From Cylindrotheca closterium (lineage: Eukaryota > Bacillariophyta > Bacillariophyceae > Bacillariales > Bacillariaceae): a DNA stretch of 64,000 bases. The position numbers and the translations under genes are program-made. A model generated the notes under the pieces. It worked only from the letters and a program-made list of their open reading frames with translations, searched no databases and was not told the DNA's origin. The stretch is from the NCBI GenBank assembly GCA_933822405.4, contig CAKOGP040001736.1, positions 312,981 to 376,980 on the forward strand, in the 5' to 3' direction. This document shows, one piece after another, positions 1 through 10,368 of the stretch (positions are counted from its first letter, which is position 1; every line of letters begins with the position of its first letter).

Positions 1-290
1 TCACAGATGCTTTTTGACCGCATGGATGTCATCTCTTGAGCATTTGAGGATCCTGTCGATCGGGCGGACATAGATATTGAACCGGAGCTGTTGCTGAATA
101 CACTACCAGTAGTATCGATTCTCTTGAAGGATCCTGAGCGGCTTGACATCAAGTCGGATTCGTCCACCAAAAAACTATCATCATCGTCGCCGGGCAAAGT
201 GTATTCATAAGTTGTTATAGTTGCTTCATCTTTCGAAGACATCGGAATAGATACTCTCTTTTTCACTTGGTCGTTGTTAGCTGATGCCAT
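1..290 (-). CDS. Hypothetical Ser-rich protein, 3' end cut by window edge
   Basis: An open frame on the minus strand starts at ATG 290 and stays open for 96 codons to the left edge, so only the N-terminal part is present. It begins MASANNDQVKKRVSI and is rich in Ser and Asp, with a DDDDSF patch followed by Ser/Gly-rich sequence around residues 50-90. There is no signal peptide, membrane segment or recognisable domain. Codon use and the lack of stops fit coding sequence. A GTACACGTGTAC palindrome lies 130 bp upstream. The function is unknown; it could be the disordered N-terminus of a larger regulatory protein. Confidence 0.6.
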   Translation of the reverse strand, partial: MASANNDQVKKRVSIPMSSKDEATITTYEYTLPGDDDDSFLVDESDLMSSRSGSFKRIDTTGSVFSNSSGSISMSARSTGSSNAQEMTSMRSKSIC

Positions 291-702
291 CGTCCCGCCT
301 AATTCAGTTGAGTCTTATTATATCATTGCCGTCGCTATTGAAGATGCGAGGAGAGCGATAAAAAAACTGTACAGCCGTTTGAAATCTGTCACGCGTCGCG
401 TATAGCATACCCGGTACACGTACACGTGTACATATAAAAAAAATACACGAAATAGTTTTATTGAATGCGCACGTTCGGCAAAGCTTCTGCTCCAAATCTG
501 CTATGCAGTCATTTTGGTGGTGTTTTTTTCTTTTCGAACAAAAGAGTATATAGTTTCGAAATGGGTTCTCTTTTTACGGTGCCTACAAAATATAAAATAT
601 GCAAGCTGCATCGATCAGAATCCCATCGTACTATACTATACCAGCGTAGAATATAGGCACAGTCGCAATAGGAAGGTAACTTAAGATCCAGTAAAAGATT
701 CA
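291..702. other. Intergenic spacer
   Basis: This 412-bp spacer separates the start of the partial gene at 1-290 from the stop of the thiamine gene at 703. It is AT-rich. The only site seen is the palindrome at 420-431; the small open frames in it have no coding character. Confidence 0.5.
420..431. promoter_or_regulatory. 12-bp palindrome GTACACGTGTAC with CACGTG core
   Basis: This is a perfect 12-bp palindrome around a CACGTG (G-box/E-box) core, 130 bp upstream of the ATG at 290. The same 12-mer occurs at 42111 and 44164. CACGTG is the classic bHLH/bZIP binding core. A regulatory role is inferred from the position and the repetition. Confidence 0.4.
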
Positions 703-2783
703 CTACAACAGCAGCATAGCTTCATTCAACTCTTGTATTCTCTCTGGTAAGTTTTCAGCCTTTGTTACCGCGCCGATGACTGCAATACAATCCGACCCCG
801 CTTGCCTATTGGATTTGGCAGCGTCAATGGTGTTGATACCACCGATGGTGACAAATGGAATAGACGGTGGGATTAAGTCTCTCCATTTGGATAGGATTCC
901 GAGCCCTTGTGGATCAAATCCAACCTTCTTACTTGATGTTGCAAAAATAGGACCGAGACTGATGTAACTGGGTTTGATTCCAATGGCAGCGGCAAGTTCA
1001 CCATACGAGTCTGAAGAGAATTGGAGTAAGCATCGGAGTTGCAAACCATACAATCGCCGACTGTCAACAAAGACTATCGCAGAAAGAACTTACGTGTGGA
1101 GATACCCAATGCAATGCCCTTTTCTCGAAGCTTCTCCAAACCACCAGCATTCTTACACTTGAGCAAATCCTCCTGCCCAACGTGAACTCCAAAGCATCCA
1201 GCTTGAACTGCAGCCTCCCAGTGGTCATTGATCCAAAGTCGTACCCCTTCCTTGGCACAAATGTCTTGGCAGGCTTGCACGCGCTCTGCAATCTTACCAA
1301 CATCAGTTTCATCTTTGATGCGCAATTGAATGTCTTCGACCCCTGGTGTTTCGGCAAGTTTTCGGATCCATTCAACAGTATCAACAATCGGAAGAATGCG
1401 CCCCAACACTGGGATGTCATCATTACTCTTTTCAGTCGAGTAAGCCTTCATGGGAAGAAATGCTGGTAAATCGCTTGTGGGTTCCGCAATGATGGATGGA
1501 AAGTGTTCGTAGGAGGAAGGGAATGTAGTCTGTGCCACTGGACCAGGGCCAGCTCCCAATTGTACTCCTTGCTGAATCCCAGCCGAGACATAGGCTTTGG
1601 CCAAGCAGCATGCATCAGATAGGTAAATTGAACTCGTGGCTCCTTCTTTGGAGCTTTCATCCAGGCGCTTAGTTTCACCAAGGGCAAGTGCTGTCGCAAA
1701 GGCAGAAGATAGTGTACATCCTGTCCCGTGAGTATTTTCAGTATCCCATCTCTTTGATCGAAGCCAAATTCCACTAGCACTATCGCAAAGTCGTCTATCT
1801 TCTTCCTTGGGAAGCTCCTCGTTGGTCAACAGGTAGTCTTGTGCGTAGGTAATGGTAGCCTTCAGCTCCGAAGTGGCATCCTTTTCGTCAATTAAAGTGT
1901 GCCCGCCCTTGATCAAAACGCCCTTGCATCCCATGGCTAGAATGTCTTGAGCTCCCTTTTGAACATCTTCTGGAGTTTTCAATTTGCGTCCCAAGAGTGC
2001 TTCAGCTTCAAACTTGTTGGGCGTCACTACATCGGCATACGGGAAAACATTCTTGACGATGGCATCCACTGCGTCGTCATCAATCAGTTTGGATCCACTG
2101 GTCGATATCATGACTGGATCCAAAACCACCCACACGCGACTACCATTGTTCTTTTCCTTTAACTCCTTCAGCACTTCTCCTACCAAATTGGCAACCTCCT
2201 TGGTGGCCAGCATTCCAATCTTAATTCCCCGAGGAAACAAATCGCTGACCAAGGCATCTAATTGGGCCCTCAAAAATTCAATGGGTGGTGCGTGTACAGC
2301 ACTGACTCCAACGGAGTTTTGTGCCGTCAGCGCAGCAATGGCCGAACATCCATGTCCTCCCATGGCTTTGATGGCATGTAGATCGGCTTGGATTCCGGCC
2401 TATTATATATGTAGGTAGAATAGGAAAGATTGTCAAAAAATCAAAAAGTGAGAAAGCGAAGTGATTATACCGGTTTATACTAGTCAAGAGAAACCTCAGG
2501 CAACATTGATTGAAATAGAAAGTCAGATCAATTCCTACATCGCATCAAACACATAAGACTGAATGCATTGATGCGACAATATGAAACTTACACCGCCTCC
2601 TGAATCGGATCCAGCAATGGTATAGACAATGGGTGGTGGTGGAATAACCTTGGTATTGTCGTTAGTATTGCTATTGTGGTTATTGTTGGCAGCCGCCATG
2701 TTGGTGTTCGAAGAAATTGAAAGAGAAGAAGAAAAGCAAGAGAGGAATCCTAAGAATAGCAACACGAATGAATACTGTTGCAT
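703..2783 (-). CDS. TH1: Bifunctional HMP-P kinase / thiamine-phosphate synthase (ThiD-ThiE fusion)
   Basis: Three exons, 2783-2592, 2399-1094 and 1010-703, join in frame through GT-AG introns of 192 and 83 bp to give 601 aa. Residues 1-25 look like a signal peptide, possibly for plastid import. The ThiD half (about 51-350) has AGSDSGGG-AGIQADL across the first junction, DPVMISTSG, and the GTGC anion-hole motif at about 289-292. The ThiE half (about 390-601) has QLRIKD, a GVHVGQEDL motif, a GPIF-T loop and an IGGI phosphate-binding segment. The enzyme phosphorylates hydroxymethylpyrimidine phosphate and couples the product to the thiazole phosphate to make thiamine phosphate. The domain order is that of plant TH1. 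It is head to head with SDA1 across 323 bp. Confidence 0.96.
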
Positions 2784-3106
2784 GTGATAAAGGGAAGAAG
2801 GACTATGGTGGAGTTGAGGATAATAAGGAGTGCGTTTGTCTCAATAATAATGAAATCTTTGATGTGTATCTGTCATCATTCATTCGTCGTCATTGATGAC
2901 GTGATGCAACCCGACGACGAAGGACGGACATGATTTGGACCGACTGACTCAATCGACTGCCGTTCCTTCAGGAAGACTACCAGACGCCAATCCACAACCA
3001 ACAGAAAAAGGAAAAGCTGTAGTTTTCTTTGATACCCATTCTTGGAACTTGTTGTTTCTGGTTGCAACAAAAGGACAGATTTCAACAACAACGACGACAG
3101 CACACC
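2784..3106. promoter_or_regulatory. Divergent promoter region, TH1 / SDA1
   Basis: This 323-bp interval separates two divergent start codons (2783 minus and 3107 plus), so it must hold both promoters and 5' UTRs. No thiamine riboswitch (THI box) could be identified here by eye. No clear TATA box is asserted. Confidence 0.5.
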
Positions 3107-5557
3107 ATGGTACGAGCATCATCTGCAGGTGGCGTATCTACAGGCACTGGAACAAAGGTCGACGTGACTTTGAAACTGTCACAGCTTCAGAATCTGTGCA
3201 AACGAGATCCCAAAGGATACCGTGAAGATTACGATGCGCAAATTCGACGTTTGGAATCCGAATGTGGTATTTTAAAGCTGTCTCCTCAGACGCCTTCGCC
3301 ACGATTGATTGAGCTTATTCAGTTTGCTGCAGCTGTATCATCTTCATCCTACAAGGGAGCAGAATCAGATCGGATTGCCAACATGTTGATTGAACTTTTG
3401 GTGGGAGGAACTGAAACCAAAAGCGAACAGGACAAGGCAAATTTGTTCATGACAATGCCAGCTTCTGCCCTTCAACTGGCCAGAGATGTTCGGAAATCAT
3501 GCGTCTCGGCGCTCATCCTCATGCGAAACAAAGGAGTCATTCCTCCACTGAAACTCTTGGAATTGTTCTTTCGACTCATGGCTGTCGTTCCAGACAAAGG
3601 GCTGAGAGAACAGCTGTACAAACACTTGGTCAATGATATTCGAAACATTAATAAAAAAGGAAAGAGAGACGAAAAAGTCAATAGAGCCATTCAATCCTTC
3701 TTGCATCGTGTTGTCAGCACTCACGTGGGAGAAAAGGGGCAAGGGGACGAGGCTGCAGCTACCGATGTGGCTGCCAAGAAAGCAACAGACATGGTTTGCG
3801 AACTATACCGAAAGAATGTTTGGACCGATGATCGTACAGTAGCCATATTAGCATCAGCGGTCGAATCCAAGATTCCAAATGTCATGAGACGTTCCATGAT
3901 TTTCTTTTTGAATATTGAAGAACGCATGGCAGAAGATCAGAAAGAAAAAGAGGATGATGAGTGGGATGCGTCACAAAAGGTCAATATGCATTTATTCTCT
4001 CGGAAAACAAAGACACGTCAACGTCACGTCCAAAGACAGCTAAAGAATCGGACCAAGGAACAAAAGAAGCGAGAAGGAGACACTGACGAATGGCTCGACA
4101 TTCGTGATGATCCTGGTGTCGAAGCTTGTCGTAAGCTTTATCCAGCGATCGAGTTGTTGAGAGATCCACAAGGATTAGCCGAAAGTGTGTTTAAGCGTCT
4201 GAAGAAACCAAGATCTGTGAACTACAGGGACAAATTGTTGATGATGAATTTCTTGACAAGGTTGGTAGGCAACCATGAACTCATTTTGCTGAGTCTTTAT
4301 CCATTCTTGCAAAAGTACATGAGTGGGACTCAGCGAGATGTCACTGCCATCTTGGCCTACACGGTTCAGGGATGCCACGAAAATGTGCCTCCCGAAGAGA
4401 TTCATGGAATCCTGAAAACCATTGCCCACAATTTCATTACGGAACGATGCTCGGAAGAGCAAATGGCAGTTGGAATCAACTCGGTTCGTGCCATTTGTGC
4501 AAGAGTGCCTTCCGTGCTGTCGTTAGAGGATAATACTGACGGTGGCGAAGTCAGTGCGGAATTTGATGTTGAGGCCTTTGCCAGAGACATTGCCGCTTAT
4601 TCCAATCACCGCGACCGGTCCGTCGGCATTGCTGGTAAAGGGTTTATGAATTTCATCCGAGAAACACACCCAAGCCTACTCCAAGGCAAGCATCGTGGTC
4701 TAAAGGGATCAGCTCTTCACAAGAACAAGGTCAAGCCAATGCGCTATGGTGAACAGAAGGTTTCGGGTGGTGTCGAAGGTGCTGATTTGCTCGCCGAATA
4801 CGAATCGAAAAAGGCTGCCCACAAGAAGAACGGCGGTGGCGATAGCGATGACGAGAACGACAGCGATGACGAATCGGAAGAAGGAGATTGGAAAGAAGTA
4901 ACGGGAGACGACGAAGAGGAAGTGGCAATGAAATTTGATGATGACGAGGCGGTGAGCGATGACGAAGAAGCCCCAGAATTGATCGTCCATGAGAAATCTG
5001 ATGAGACAGCAGATGAATCTGTAATCGATTTGGCCAATATGACTGCAGAAGAGCGAGAAAAGCTGAAGCAAGAAGTATCATCCAACCGTATCTTTTCGAC
5101 TGCTGACTTTATCAAGATGCGGAAGCTTGTGGAACGTGAGAAGAAACTCAAGTCTGATCCACGGGAGGCTGCACGTCGGAAGAGAGCCGTTGCACGGGGC
5201 AAAGACTTTGAAGAACTTAGTGATGACTCTAGTGTGGATAGTGATGACGACCAAGTTCACATCAAGGGTGCTGTGAACCCATACGAGATCATGGCTGAGG
5301 CGAAACGAAAGAGACAAAGCAAGGCTGAGAAACTCGAGAAGATCCTTGCTGGGCGCAATACATTCGAGACCACCGAACGTGCTGGAGGCTCCACCAATAC
5401 GGAAAAGGCACGTAAAAAGAACTTTCTCATGTCCAAGTCGAGCCGAGGAGCTCGGTCCAAGGGACGTGGGAAAGGTGGACTCAACATCAAGAGAGGAAAT
5501 CCAACAATGAAACAGCAAACGGGACACGAAGCCAAGAAGAGGAGAAGAAAGTTATAG
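3107..5557 (+). CDS. SDA1: SDA1-like 60S ribosome biogenesis protein
   Basis: A single exon of 816 aa. The start is ATG 3107 in the context CACCATGG; the frame is open further 5' but has no upstream ATG. The N-terminus carries the SDA1 signature LQNLCKRDPKGYREDY followed by alpha-helical repeat-like sequence to about residue 500. A strongly acidic D/E-rich tract lies at about 580-680, and the C-terminus is basic (KIKRGN, KKRRRKL), as expected for a nucleolar protein. In yeast Sda1 acts in pre-60S maturation and export and in actin and cell-cycle functions. The gene is convergent with the NAD(P)-binding gene, with 83 bp between the stops. Confidence 0.94.
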   Translation: MVRASSAGGVSTGTGTKVDVTLKLSQLQNLCKRDPKGYREDYDAQIRRLESECGILKLSPQTPSPRLIELIQFAAAVSSSSYKGAESDRIANMLIELLVGGTETKSEQDKANLFMTMPASALQLARDVRKSCVSALILMRNKGVIPPLKLLELFFRLMAVVPDKGLREQLYKHLVNDIRNINKKGKRDEKVNRAIQSFLHRVVSTHVGEKGQGDEAAATDVAAKKATDMVCELYRKNVWTDDRTVAILASAVESKIPNVMRRSMIFFLNIEERMAEDQKEKEDDEWDASQKVNMHLFSRKTKTRQRHVQRQLKNRTKEQKKREGDTDEWLDIRDDPGVEACRKLYPAIELLRDPQGLAESVFKRLKKPRSVNYRDKLLMMNFLTRLVGNHELILLSLYPFLQKYMSGTQRDVTAILAYTVQGCHENVPPEEIHGILKTIAHNFITERCSEEQMAVGINSVRAICARVPSVLSLEDNTDGGEVSAEFDVEAFARDIAAYSNHRDRSVGIAGKGFMNFIRETHPSLLQGKHRGLKGSALHKNKVKPMRYGEQKVSGGVEGADLLAEYESKKAAHKKNGGGDSDDENDSDDESEEGDWKEVTGDDEEEVAMKFDDDEAVSDDEEAPELIVHEKSDETADESVIDLANMTAEEREKLKQEVSSNRIFSTADFIKMRKLVEREKKLKSDPREAARRKRAVARGKDFEELSDDSSVDSDDDQVHIKGAVNPYEIMAEAKRKRQSKAEKLEKILAGRNTFETTERAGGSTNTEKARKKNFLMSKSSRGARSKGRGKGGLNIKRGNPTMKQQTGHEAKKRRRKL

Positions 5558-5640
5558 GCACGTCGCTTTGTTCCTTTATCCAATATTTCGGTTCGATTAG
5601 TAATGTAATATTTTTAAAAAGATCATTCCAACATTCTCTA

Positions 5641-6912
5641 TTATTTCAGCACCTTTTGATCGGTGTATAATTGGAACATTTTGCCTTCCATATCTTCATT
5701 TGTCAAAGCCTCGGATACTGCCCTGGCAGCATCTCTTCTATTTATCCTTTGCCTCTTGATTACACCGTCGAATTCTTTGTTGCCAGTTTCCTCCATGACA
5801 ATCTCCTTGCCTTCTTCGACAAAGTTGTCATCAAATGTGCTCATTTGCAAAATGATATGTGACAGACTAGGAAATTCGGTGCTGACCATTACCTCTCCTT
5901 CTCGCTTTTGTCCATGAAATGTACCGAATGGTGTTTCAAAGTCCGCGAGGGAGTTGGGTGCCGCCGACACATGGACAAAGTTAATTGGAGGTTTTCCTCC
6001 TTTCGGCATTGAGGGTCGGTCTGCAGCATCTTGCTTTGCTAGTTTGAGAGCTCCCAGCATGTTGCGTAGACCTTCCACTTCCACCCTACCCTTGGTCGGG
6101 GCTGCAACCGCTCGGAACAAGAACGCAAAGTTCAATCCGAGGGCACGTGGTTGGTTTCCATTAAAGTCGGTGGCACACCAAACGACGCTGTCAACTCCTT
6201 CGCAAATTGTTTGGCATTGAACTGGGTCCAAAAGTTCACATTCCACAAGTCGTAGGTTCTGCAAGTTGTAATCCTTCATATAGTCGGCATATTCAAAAGT
6301 CGCCACACGATCTTCTCCACTCCATGCGGATCCAATGCTTCCAACCCCATCTTCCGCACCAACTTCATAACTGAGTCTTGCATAGCCACGAGACGTAGGA
6401 CTGTCTTCGCCAACATAGTGAACGCAAGCAACGACTTCTGTTTGTGGATTATTCCGGAGCAAATGACGACACACCATGCTCCCAAGCCGTCCATTGGCTC
6501 CCACGACCAACACTCGTCTCTTTTTCAAGGACATGCCTTGCTCTGCCTCTTCCTCTGGCGTTGTTGTTGCGGCCATCATCATTGGATCTCTGTAGTATTC
6601 ATTACCTGGCTTTCGGTCCAGATTCTCTTCCAAGTTTCGAATCTGATCTCTTAGTTCTTCCGCTTTTTTCTTGAGTCTGGCAGCTTCGTCTTCATCATTG
6701 GATTGAGACGACGCTAAAGACGACGACGACGATGATGATGATGATGATGTGATGACGACATTCTTGTGGTGGTTGGAGCCACCACCAATAAGAACTACTG
6801 TGGATGAATATCTGCCTCCAATACTCGATGAAAGGAAACCATTTGTTGTATCAAGCGTCAGTAGTAGAGCTAAGAAAGGGATTATATACATGCCTATCGT
6901 CGTCATCATCAT
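5641..6912 (-). CDS. Plastid-type NAD(P)-binding Rossmann (atypical SDR/NmrA-like) protein
   Basis: A single exon of 423 aa. Residues 1-25 form a hydrophobic signal peptide ending TTNG-F, with a Ser-rich stretch (55-67) behind it. This matches the bipartite presequence with a conserved Phe used for secondary-plastid import. A short charged coiled coil lies at about 74-100. The Rossmann nucleotide-binding motif GANGRLG is at 138-144, and later SDR-like segments include DSVVWCATDF and NFVHVSAAPN. There is no clear YxxxK catalytic pair, so it may be a structural or regulatory NAD(P)-binding protein rather than a dehydrogenase. The Ser run comes from a GAC/GAT-type microsatellite near 6718-6748. 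Confidence 0.85.
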   Translation of the reverse strand: MMMTTIGMYIIPFLALLLTLDTTNGFLSSSIGGRYSSTVVLIGGGSNHHKNVVITSSSSSSSSSSLASSQSNDEDEAARLKKKAEELRDQIRNLEENLDRKPGNEYYRDPMMMAATTTPEEEAEQGMSLKKRRVLVVGANGRLGSMVCRHLLRNNPQTEVVACVHYVGEDSPTSRGYARLSYEVGAEDGVGSIGSAWSGEDRVATFEYADYMKDYNLQNLRLVECELLDPVQCQTICEGVDSVVWCATDFNGNQPRALGLNFAFLFRAVAAPTKGRVEVEGLRNMLGALKLAKQDAADRPSMPKGGKPPINFVHVSAAPNSLADFETPFGTFHGQKREGEVMVSTEFPSLSHIILQMSTFDDNFVEEGKEIVMEETGNKEFDGVIKRQRINRRDAARAVSEALTNEDMEGKMFQLYTDQKVLK

Positions 6913-7260
6913 GTAGAGGAGTCTTGCTATTTTTTGTTGTTGTCAGGATGTTGTGAGAATGTTTAGCTGAGCAGAATTGTAATACATATTATGATGAGGA
7001 ATGATACATAATCTCTGACGTCAGCATCGCATGGAAATACAACCGTCGAAGTAGTCTAATGAGACTAATATGATTTCAGACTGCGCGCAATGTTTTATTG
7101 ATCAGGGTGATGGATATATAATATGGTAGCTCTATTCATTTTTTAAAGCATTAACGCTATAGCTCTATTGTTTTTCACAGACTCGTTGCAATGTAAGATG
7201 AGATGGGGCGACTCATGACCTTTTCTTCATTCTAAGTATCTTGTGGTGAAACCACCGTCG
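6913..7260. other. Intergenic spacer
   Basis: These 348 AT-rich bases hold the promoter side of the NAD(P)-binding gene and the 3' side of the membrane-protein gene at 7261. No other structure was seen. Confidence 0.5.
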
Positions 7261-7938
7261 TCAAAATCCGTGTAATAGGAATAAAGAATCATTGTGGTCG
7301 GCCGAGCAAATGGAATTTACAGCGATGGTGCAAGGCTCACAGTTCGCAACACCATATTCATCTGGACATAAAAATGTCATCAGCGGTGTATTGCTGGCAG
7401 CAGAAACGAGCTTGTGTGAAAGGTAGCTTGGATAGTCCGATGATCCTTGTTTGCCTTCGATTTCTTCTTCAATCCAATAGACTGAGGATGAAACGATGGA
7501 AAGCGGAACTGTAAACTTTCGCGAGTTCGTGCAAGTTCCTTTCAGAAGGACAGTAGCACCGCTTTCGTAGCGATTCTTCATTTTTGCCAAATCCCTTCGA
7601 TCAAATTGATCATCGTCACGCCCCCAATAGTCACATTGGTACTCACCCTTCACAATTTCTGGCAGAAGATTGTAGCTGTATTTGCGAACATACCACTTTG
7701 GAACCAAGAATGTAATCAGAGCCATGCCCACAATAGTGAATAACGCTGCTTTGATCTCTCTACAATTGCACACCATCTGACGATGGCAACTAGAATGTTT
7801 CAGCCCACCAGTATCTTTCTTCGTGACGAAGAGGGGTTCCTCTTCATCTGTACTACATACGGATGTATCCGAGCAGACCTCTTCTTCTACGACCCCTTTT
7901 GTTGTTTTTCCAAGCATGGTCTTCTTGTTGGGTATCAT
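7261..7938 (-). CDS. Hypothetical single-pass membrane protein
   Basis: A single exon of 225 aa starting at ATG 7938. Residues 1-62 are polar with acidic clusters (EEEVCSD, TDEEEP) and several Cys (SSCHRQMVCNC). One membrane helix spans about 63-80 (ALFTIVGMALITFLV), followed by KWYVRK. The remaining 140 residues look like a compact domain with a Cys cluster near the end (FLCPDEYG-CEPC). The basic residues after the helix make topology uncertain. No known family was recognised; it may be lineage-specific. Confidence 0.7.
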   Translation of the reverse strand: MIPNKKTMLGKTTKGVVEEEVCSDTSVCSTDEEEPLFVTKKDTGGLKHSSCHRQMVCNCREIKAALFTIVGMALITFLVPKWYVRKYSYNLLPEIVKGEYQCDYWGRDDDQFDRRDLAKMKNRYESGATVLLKGTCTNSRKFTVPLSIVSSSVYWIEEEIEGKQGSSDYPSYLSHKLVSAASNTPLMTFLCPDEYGVANCEPCTIAVNSICSADHNDSLFLLHGF

Positions 7939-8470
7939 TGCTAATACTATTGGACAGGTATAATATGAGTTTTGACGGTCCGATTATATGCTGGCATACG
8001 CGTTATTGCAGCATAAAATATATTACCGGAAGATACGATTTCTGGGACGGCCGGGAAAATCAATATTTACTCTTAAGAATTGGATGCTAAATTTCTATTT
8101 CCCGGCCGTTCCTGATTGATTCAAATTAAAAATGTCAAATGTCATGATTTGAGCACGCACGCCAGGCACCCACGACCACGCATTCAGAAATCTTTTATTG
8201 GTGTCACCTGTAGCTAGAGAGAGTATATTTTCTTACCATCTACTACCAGGTACTGTCATGATGGAAAGGCTAAAAAGGCAATGGAACAAACTTCAAACTA
8301 CAGCAGACATTATGCGAAGAAACATGTTAGATTGAAAAAATGTAATTAGTAGAAAGTGGAGAGTTAACCGAAGAAGAATGTATTGGATCTAGTATCCGCA
8401 TTGGTTCCGTATCTTGCATTTTCTTGACGACCACACGCATTGCACACACAAACAAGAGAGCCAAACTCGT
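7939..8470. other. Intergenic region carrying a 68-bp MITE
   Basis: These 532 bp lie between the start of the membrane-protein gene and the stop of the quinolinate synthase gene. They contain the small inverted-repeat element at 8045-8112. Nothing else was recognised. Confidence 0.5.
8045..8112. mobile_element. 68-bp palindromic MITE, copy A
   Basis: The element starts GGACGGCCGGGAAA and ends TTTCCCGGCCGTTCC, so its ends are near-perfect inverted repeats. A copy of the same 68-bp length with about two internal mismatches lies in reverse orientation at 38076-38143. Copy A is flanked on both sides by TG and copy B by TA, consistent with a 2-bp target duplication as in Tc1/mariner-related MITEs. 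No coding capacity. The superfamily assignment is inference. Confidence 0.75.
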
Positions 8471-10368
8471 TTAGAGAGCCGCAGCTTGCTCCTTGGGAGC
8501 CTCATAAACGCCAGCGGAAGCGAGAAGCTTTTGCTCCAACTCAGCAGGGAGAGCCCTTTCGGCCATGAAACCACGCATGTACATGATGGCTTCAGTTCCA
8601 AGATCAGTGGCATCCACGCCATTGATTTGTTTTCCCTTGAGGCGGCTGGGTGGCAAGAGCTGAGCGAGTCCAAACTCGTCAGTAGCCTTGACCATGTCGA
8701 TAATGTCAAAGACGGCATCGACGTCGTTCATCTTCATGAATGGGCAAGTTGCGCAACCACCAGCAGTGGAACATCCTTCACCACCACCAGCTCCAGGGAC
8801 GATGGTAGCTTGTCCAGCTTCATTTTCGGTGCTCATGACAGCTTCGCTGCTGACGGGGAAGATGACCTCGACTTCGACCTTGCTCTGAGTTTGCTGCAAG
8901 ACTTGTTGGACCCTGTCGACGATGGCAGTGACCATACCGGCTTCGGTACCCAAGACGAACTTGAGACGGCGCTCTTCGTCAACGTTGATGGAGGCGTCTT
9001 CGACCTTGCGAATGATAAAGTTCAAGATGTCGGAAGTACTTCCAACGACACCTTCGTCTTTCAGCGACTTTTCCATGGCAATTTCGAACATTTCACCGGG
9101 AACTTCCAAGTGAGCAGTGACGTAGCAGTCATCGTAGTAGTTCTCACGGACAGCTTGAACGACTTCGTTTCCAAACATGTGGTGGACGATGCAGTTTCCT
9201 TGAGGGAAGATCTCCAAGTTATCGCGAAGTTGCTTAAGGGTAGTGCGGTTGTGTTGTGGGTGCAAATTGGATTGGATCTTTTCATCAGTCCATTCGATAG
9301 GATTGGCAATAAGTGTATCCAAAAGGGTGCGTAGATTGTACCCCATGTAAGTGTCAGGTCCGTACAAAATTCTGACATCTGGGATTTGAGCCGAAGCTTG
9401 AAGGATGGTGGCCAGAACGTTTGAAGATGTGCAAGTGATGGTGGGGACAATGCTGGAGGAGATTGCCTTGGTCTCCAAGCTTGTGTTAATGTACACGACG
9501 TGCAAAGCAGGTTGTTGAGTGTTGGTTGAAAACTTGTGGAGCCATGCCTTGTACGCATCGCCTTCAGCTGACTCAGCAAGAGAGCAGCCAATATGCTTCT
9601 CGGTAGCACGATAAACGGGGGTGTTTTCAAATCCATTTTTAGCCAAGATAGCTTGCACAGACTCCGACATGAAGTCAACTCCCAAGCAGATGACTGATTC
9701 CACGCCTTCGTTCTTGCACATGCTGACAGCAAAGTCTCCCATGGCGAGGGAATCGGCAATATGAATACGTTCCTTAAGATCGGGGTGGCTATTTTTCAAA
9801 GCCTGAAGGATGCCTTGTAGCTCGACATCCATGTAATAATGCGCAACAATGCCCATGTTGGTTTCCAGTAAACCATCTCTGAGGGCTTCGACAGCTTGGG
9901 GATCAGGGTCCAAGAACTGTGAAATCCAAAACAAAAGTTAGGCGACACGATTGAATCAAAAACAGTAATGGAATAAGGTATATATGTTGCTGAATATGTA
10001 TGTGCACGTCTGAATAGTGCTGAATACCGCTGAAGTGGATACCATTATCCACATCATGTGCAACAACATACCTGAGCTTGAGCTTCAGCAAAAGAACCCT
10101 GAGCCTCGACAGCGTTGTTGGCGCTGATGATCATGGATGGGAAATCCGACTGAATGCTTTGGTCGAAGGCTGCAGTAGCTGCGCTGCTCATTAATCGCGA
10201 TCCGGCCATTCCTTTGCCAGTCGATGAACCCTTGGAGGAAGGCATCAGGGACGTGTTGGAGAGGGAAGGAACATAGGGCTTCAGCAAACCACTGGCAGCT
10301 GAGAATTCGCGACAAGTGCTCTTCTGATTCAAGCGTCTGCCCAAGGATGATAGTAACAATCGATTCAT
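8471..10368 (-). CDS. nadA: Quinolinate synthase (NadA), plant-type
   Basis: Two exons, 10368-10072 and 9916-8471, join in frame across a 155-bp GT-AG intron to give 580 aa. The start is ATG 10368, giving an Arg/Ser/Leu-rich leader beginning MNRLLLSSLGRR that looks mitochondrial or plastidial. The frame runs further 5', where another ATG is possible. Family motifs appear in order: AHYYMD, IADSLAMGD, CLGVDFMSE, YINTSLETK, CTSSN, GPDTYMG, CIVHHMFG, AHLEVPGEMF, GVVGST, LGTEAGM and a C-terminal Cys cluster ending CATCPFMKMN, which supplies 4Fe-4S ligands. It condenses iminoaspartate with dihydroxyacetone phosphate to quinolinate in NAD synthesis. Unlike plant QS it has no SufE domain in front. 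Confidence 0.96.

Noticed and set aside
3029..3106. Longer N-terminus for SDA1
   Set aside because: The frame is open upstream but contains no ATG, and ATG 3107 has a good context and directly precedes the conserved region.
4744..5202. Ser-rich minus frame inside SDA1
   Set aside because: It is the complement of the GAY/GAR-rich acidic tract of SDA1, which always gives Ser/Phe codons on the other strand.
8414..9334. 306-codon plus-strand frame antisense to quinolinate synthase
   Set aside because: It is the shadow of a strongly conserved minus-strand gene and its translation shows no family motif.
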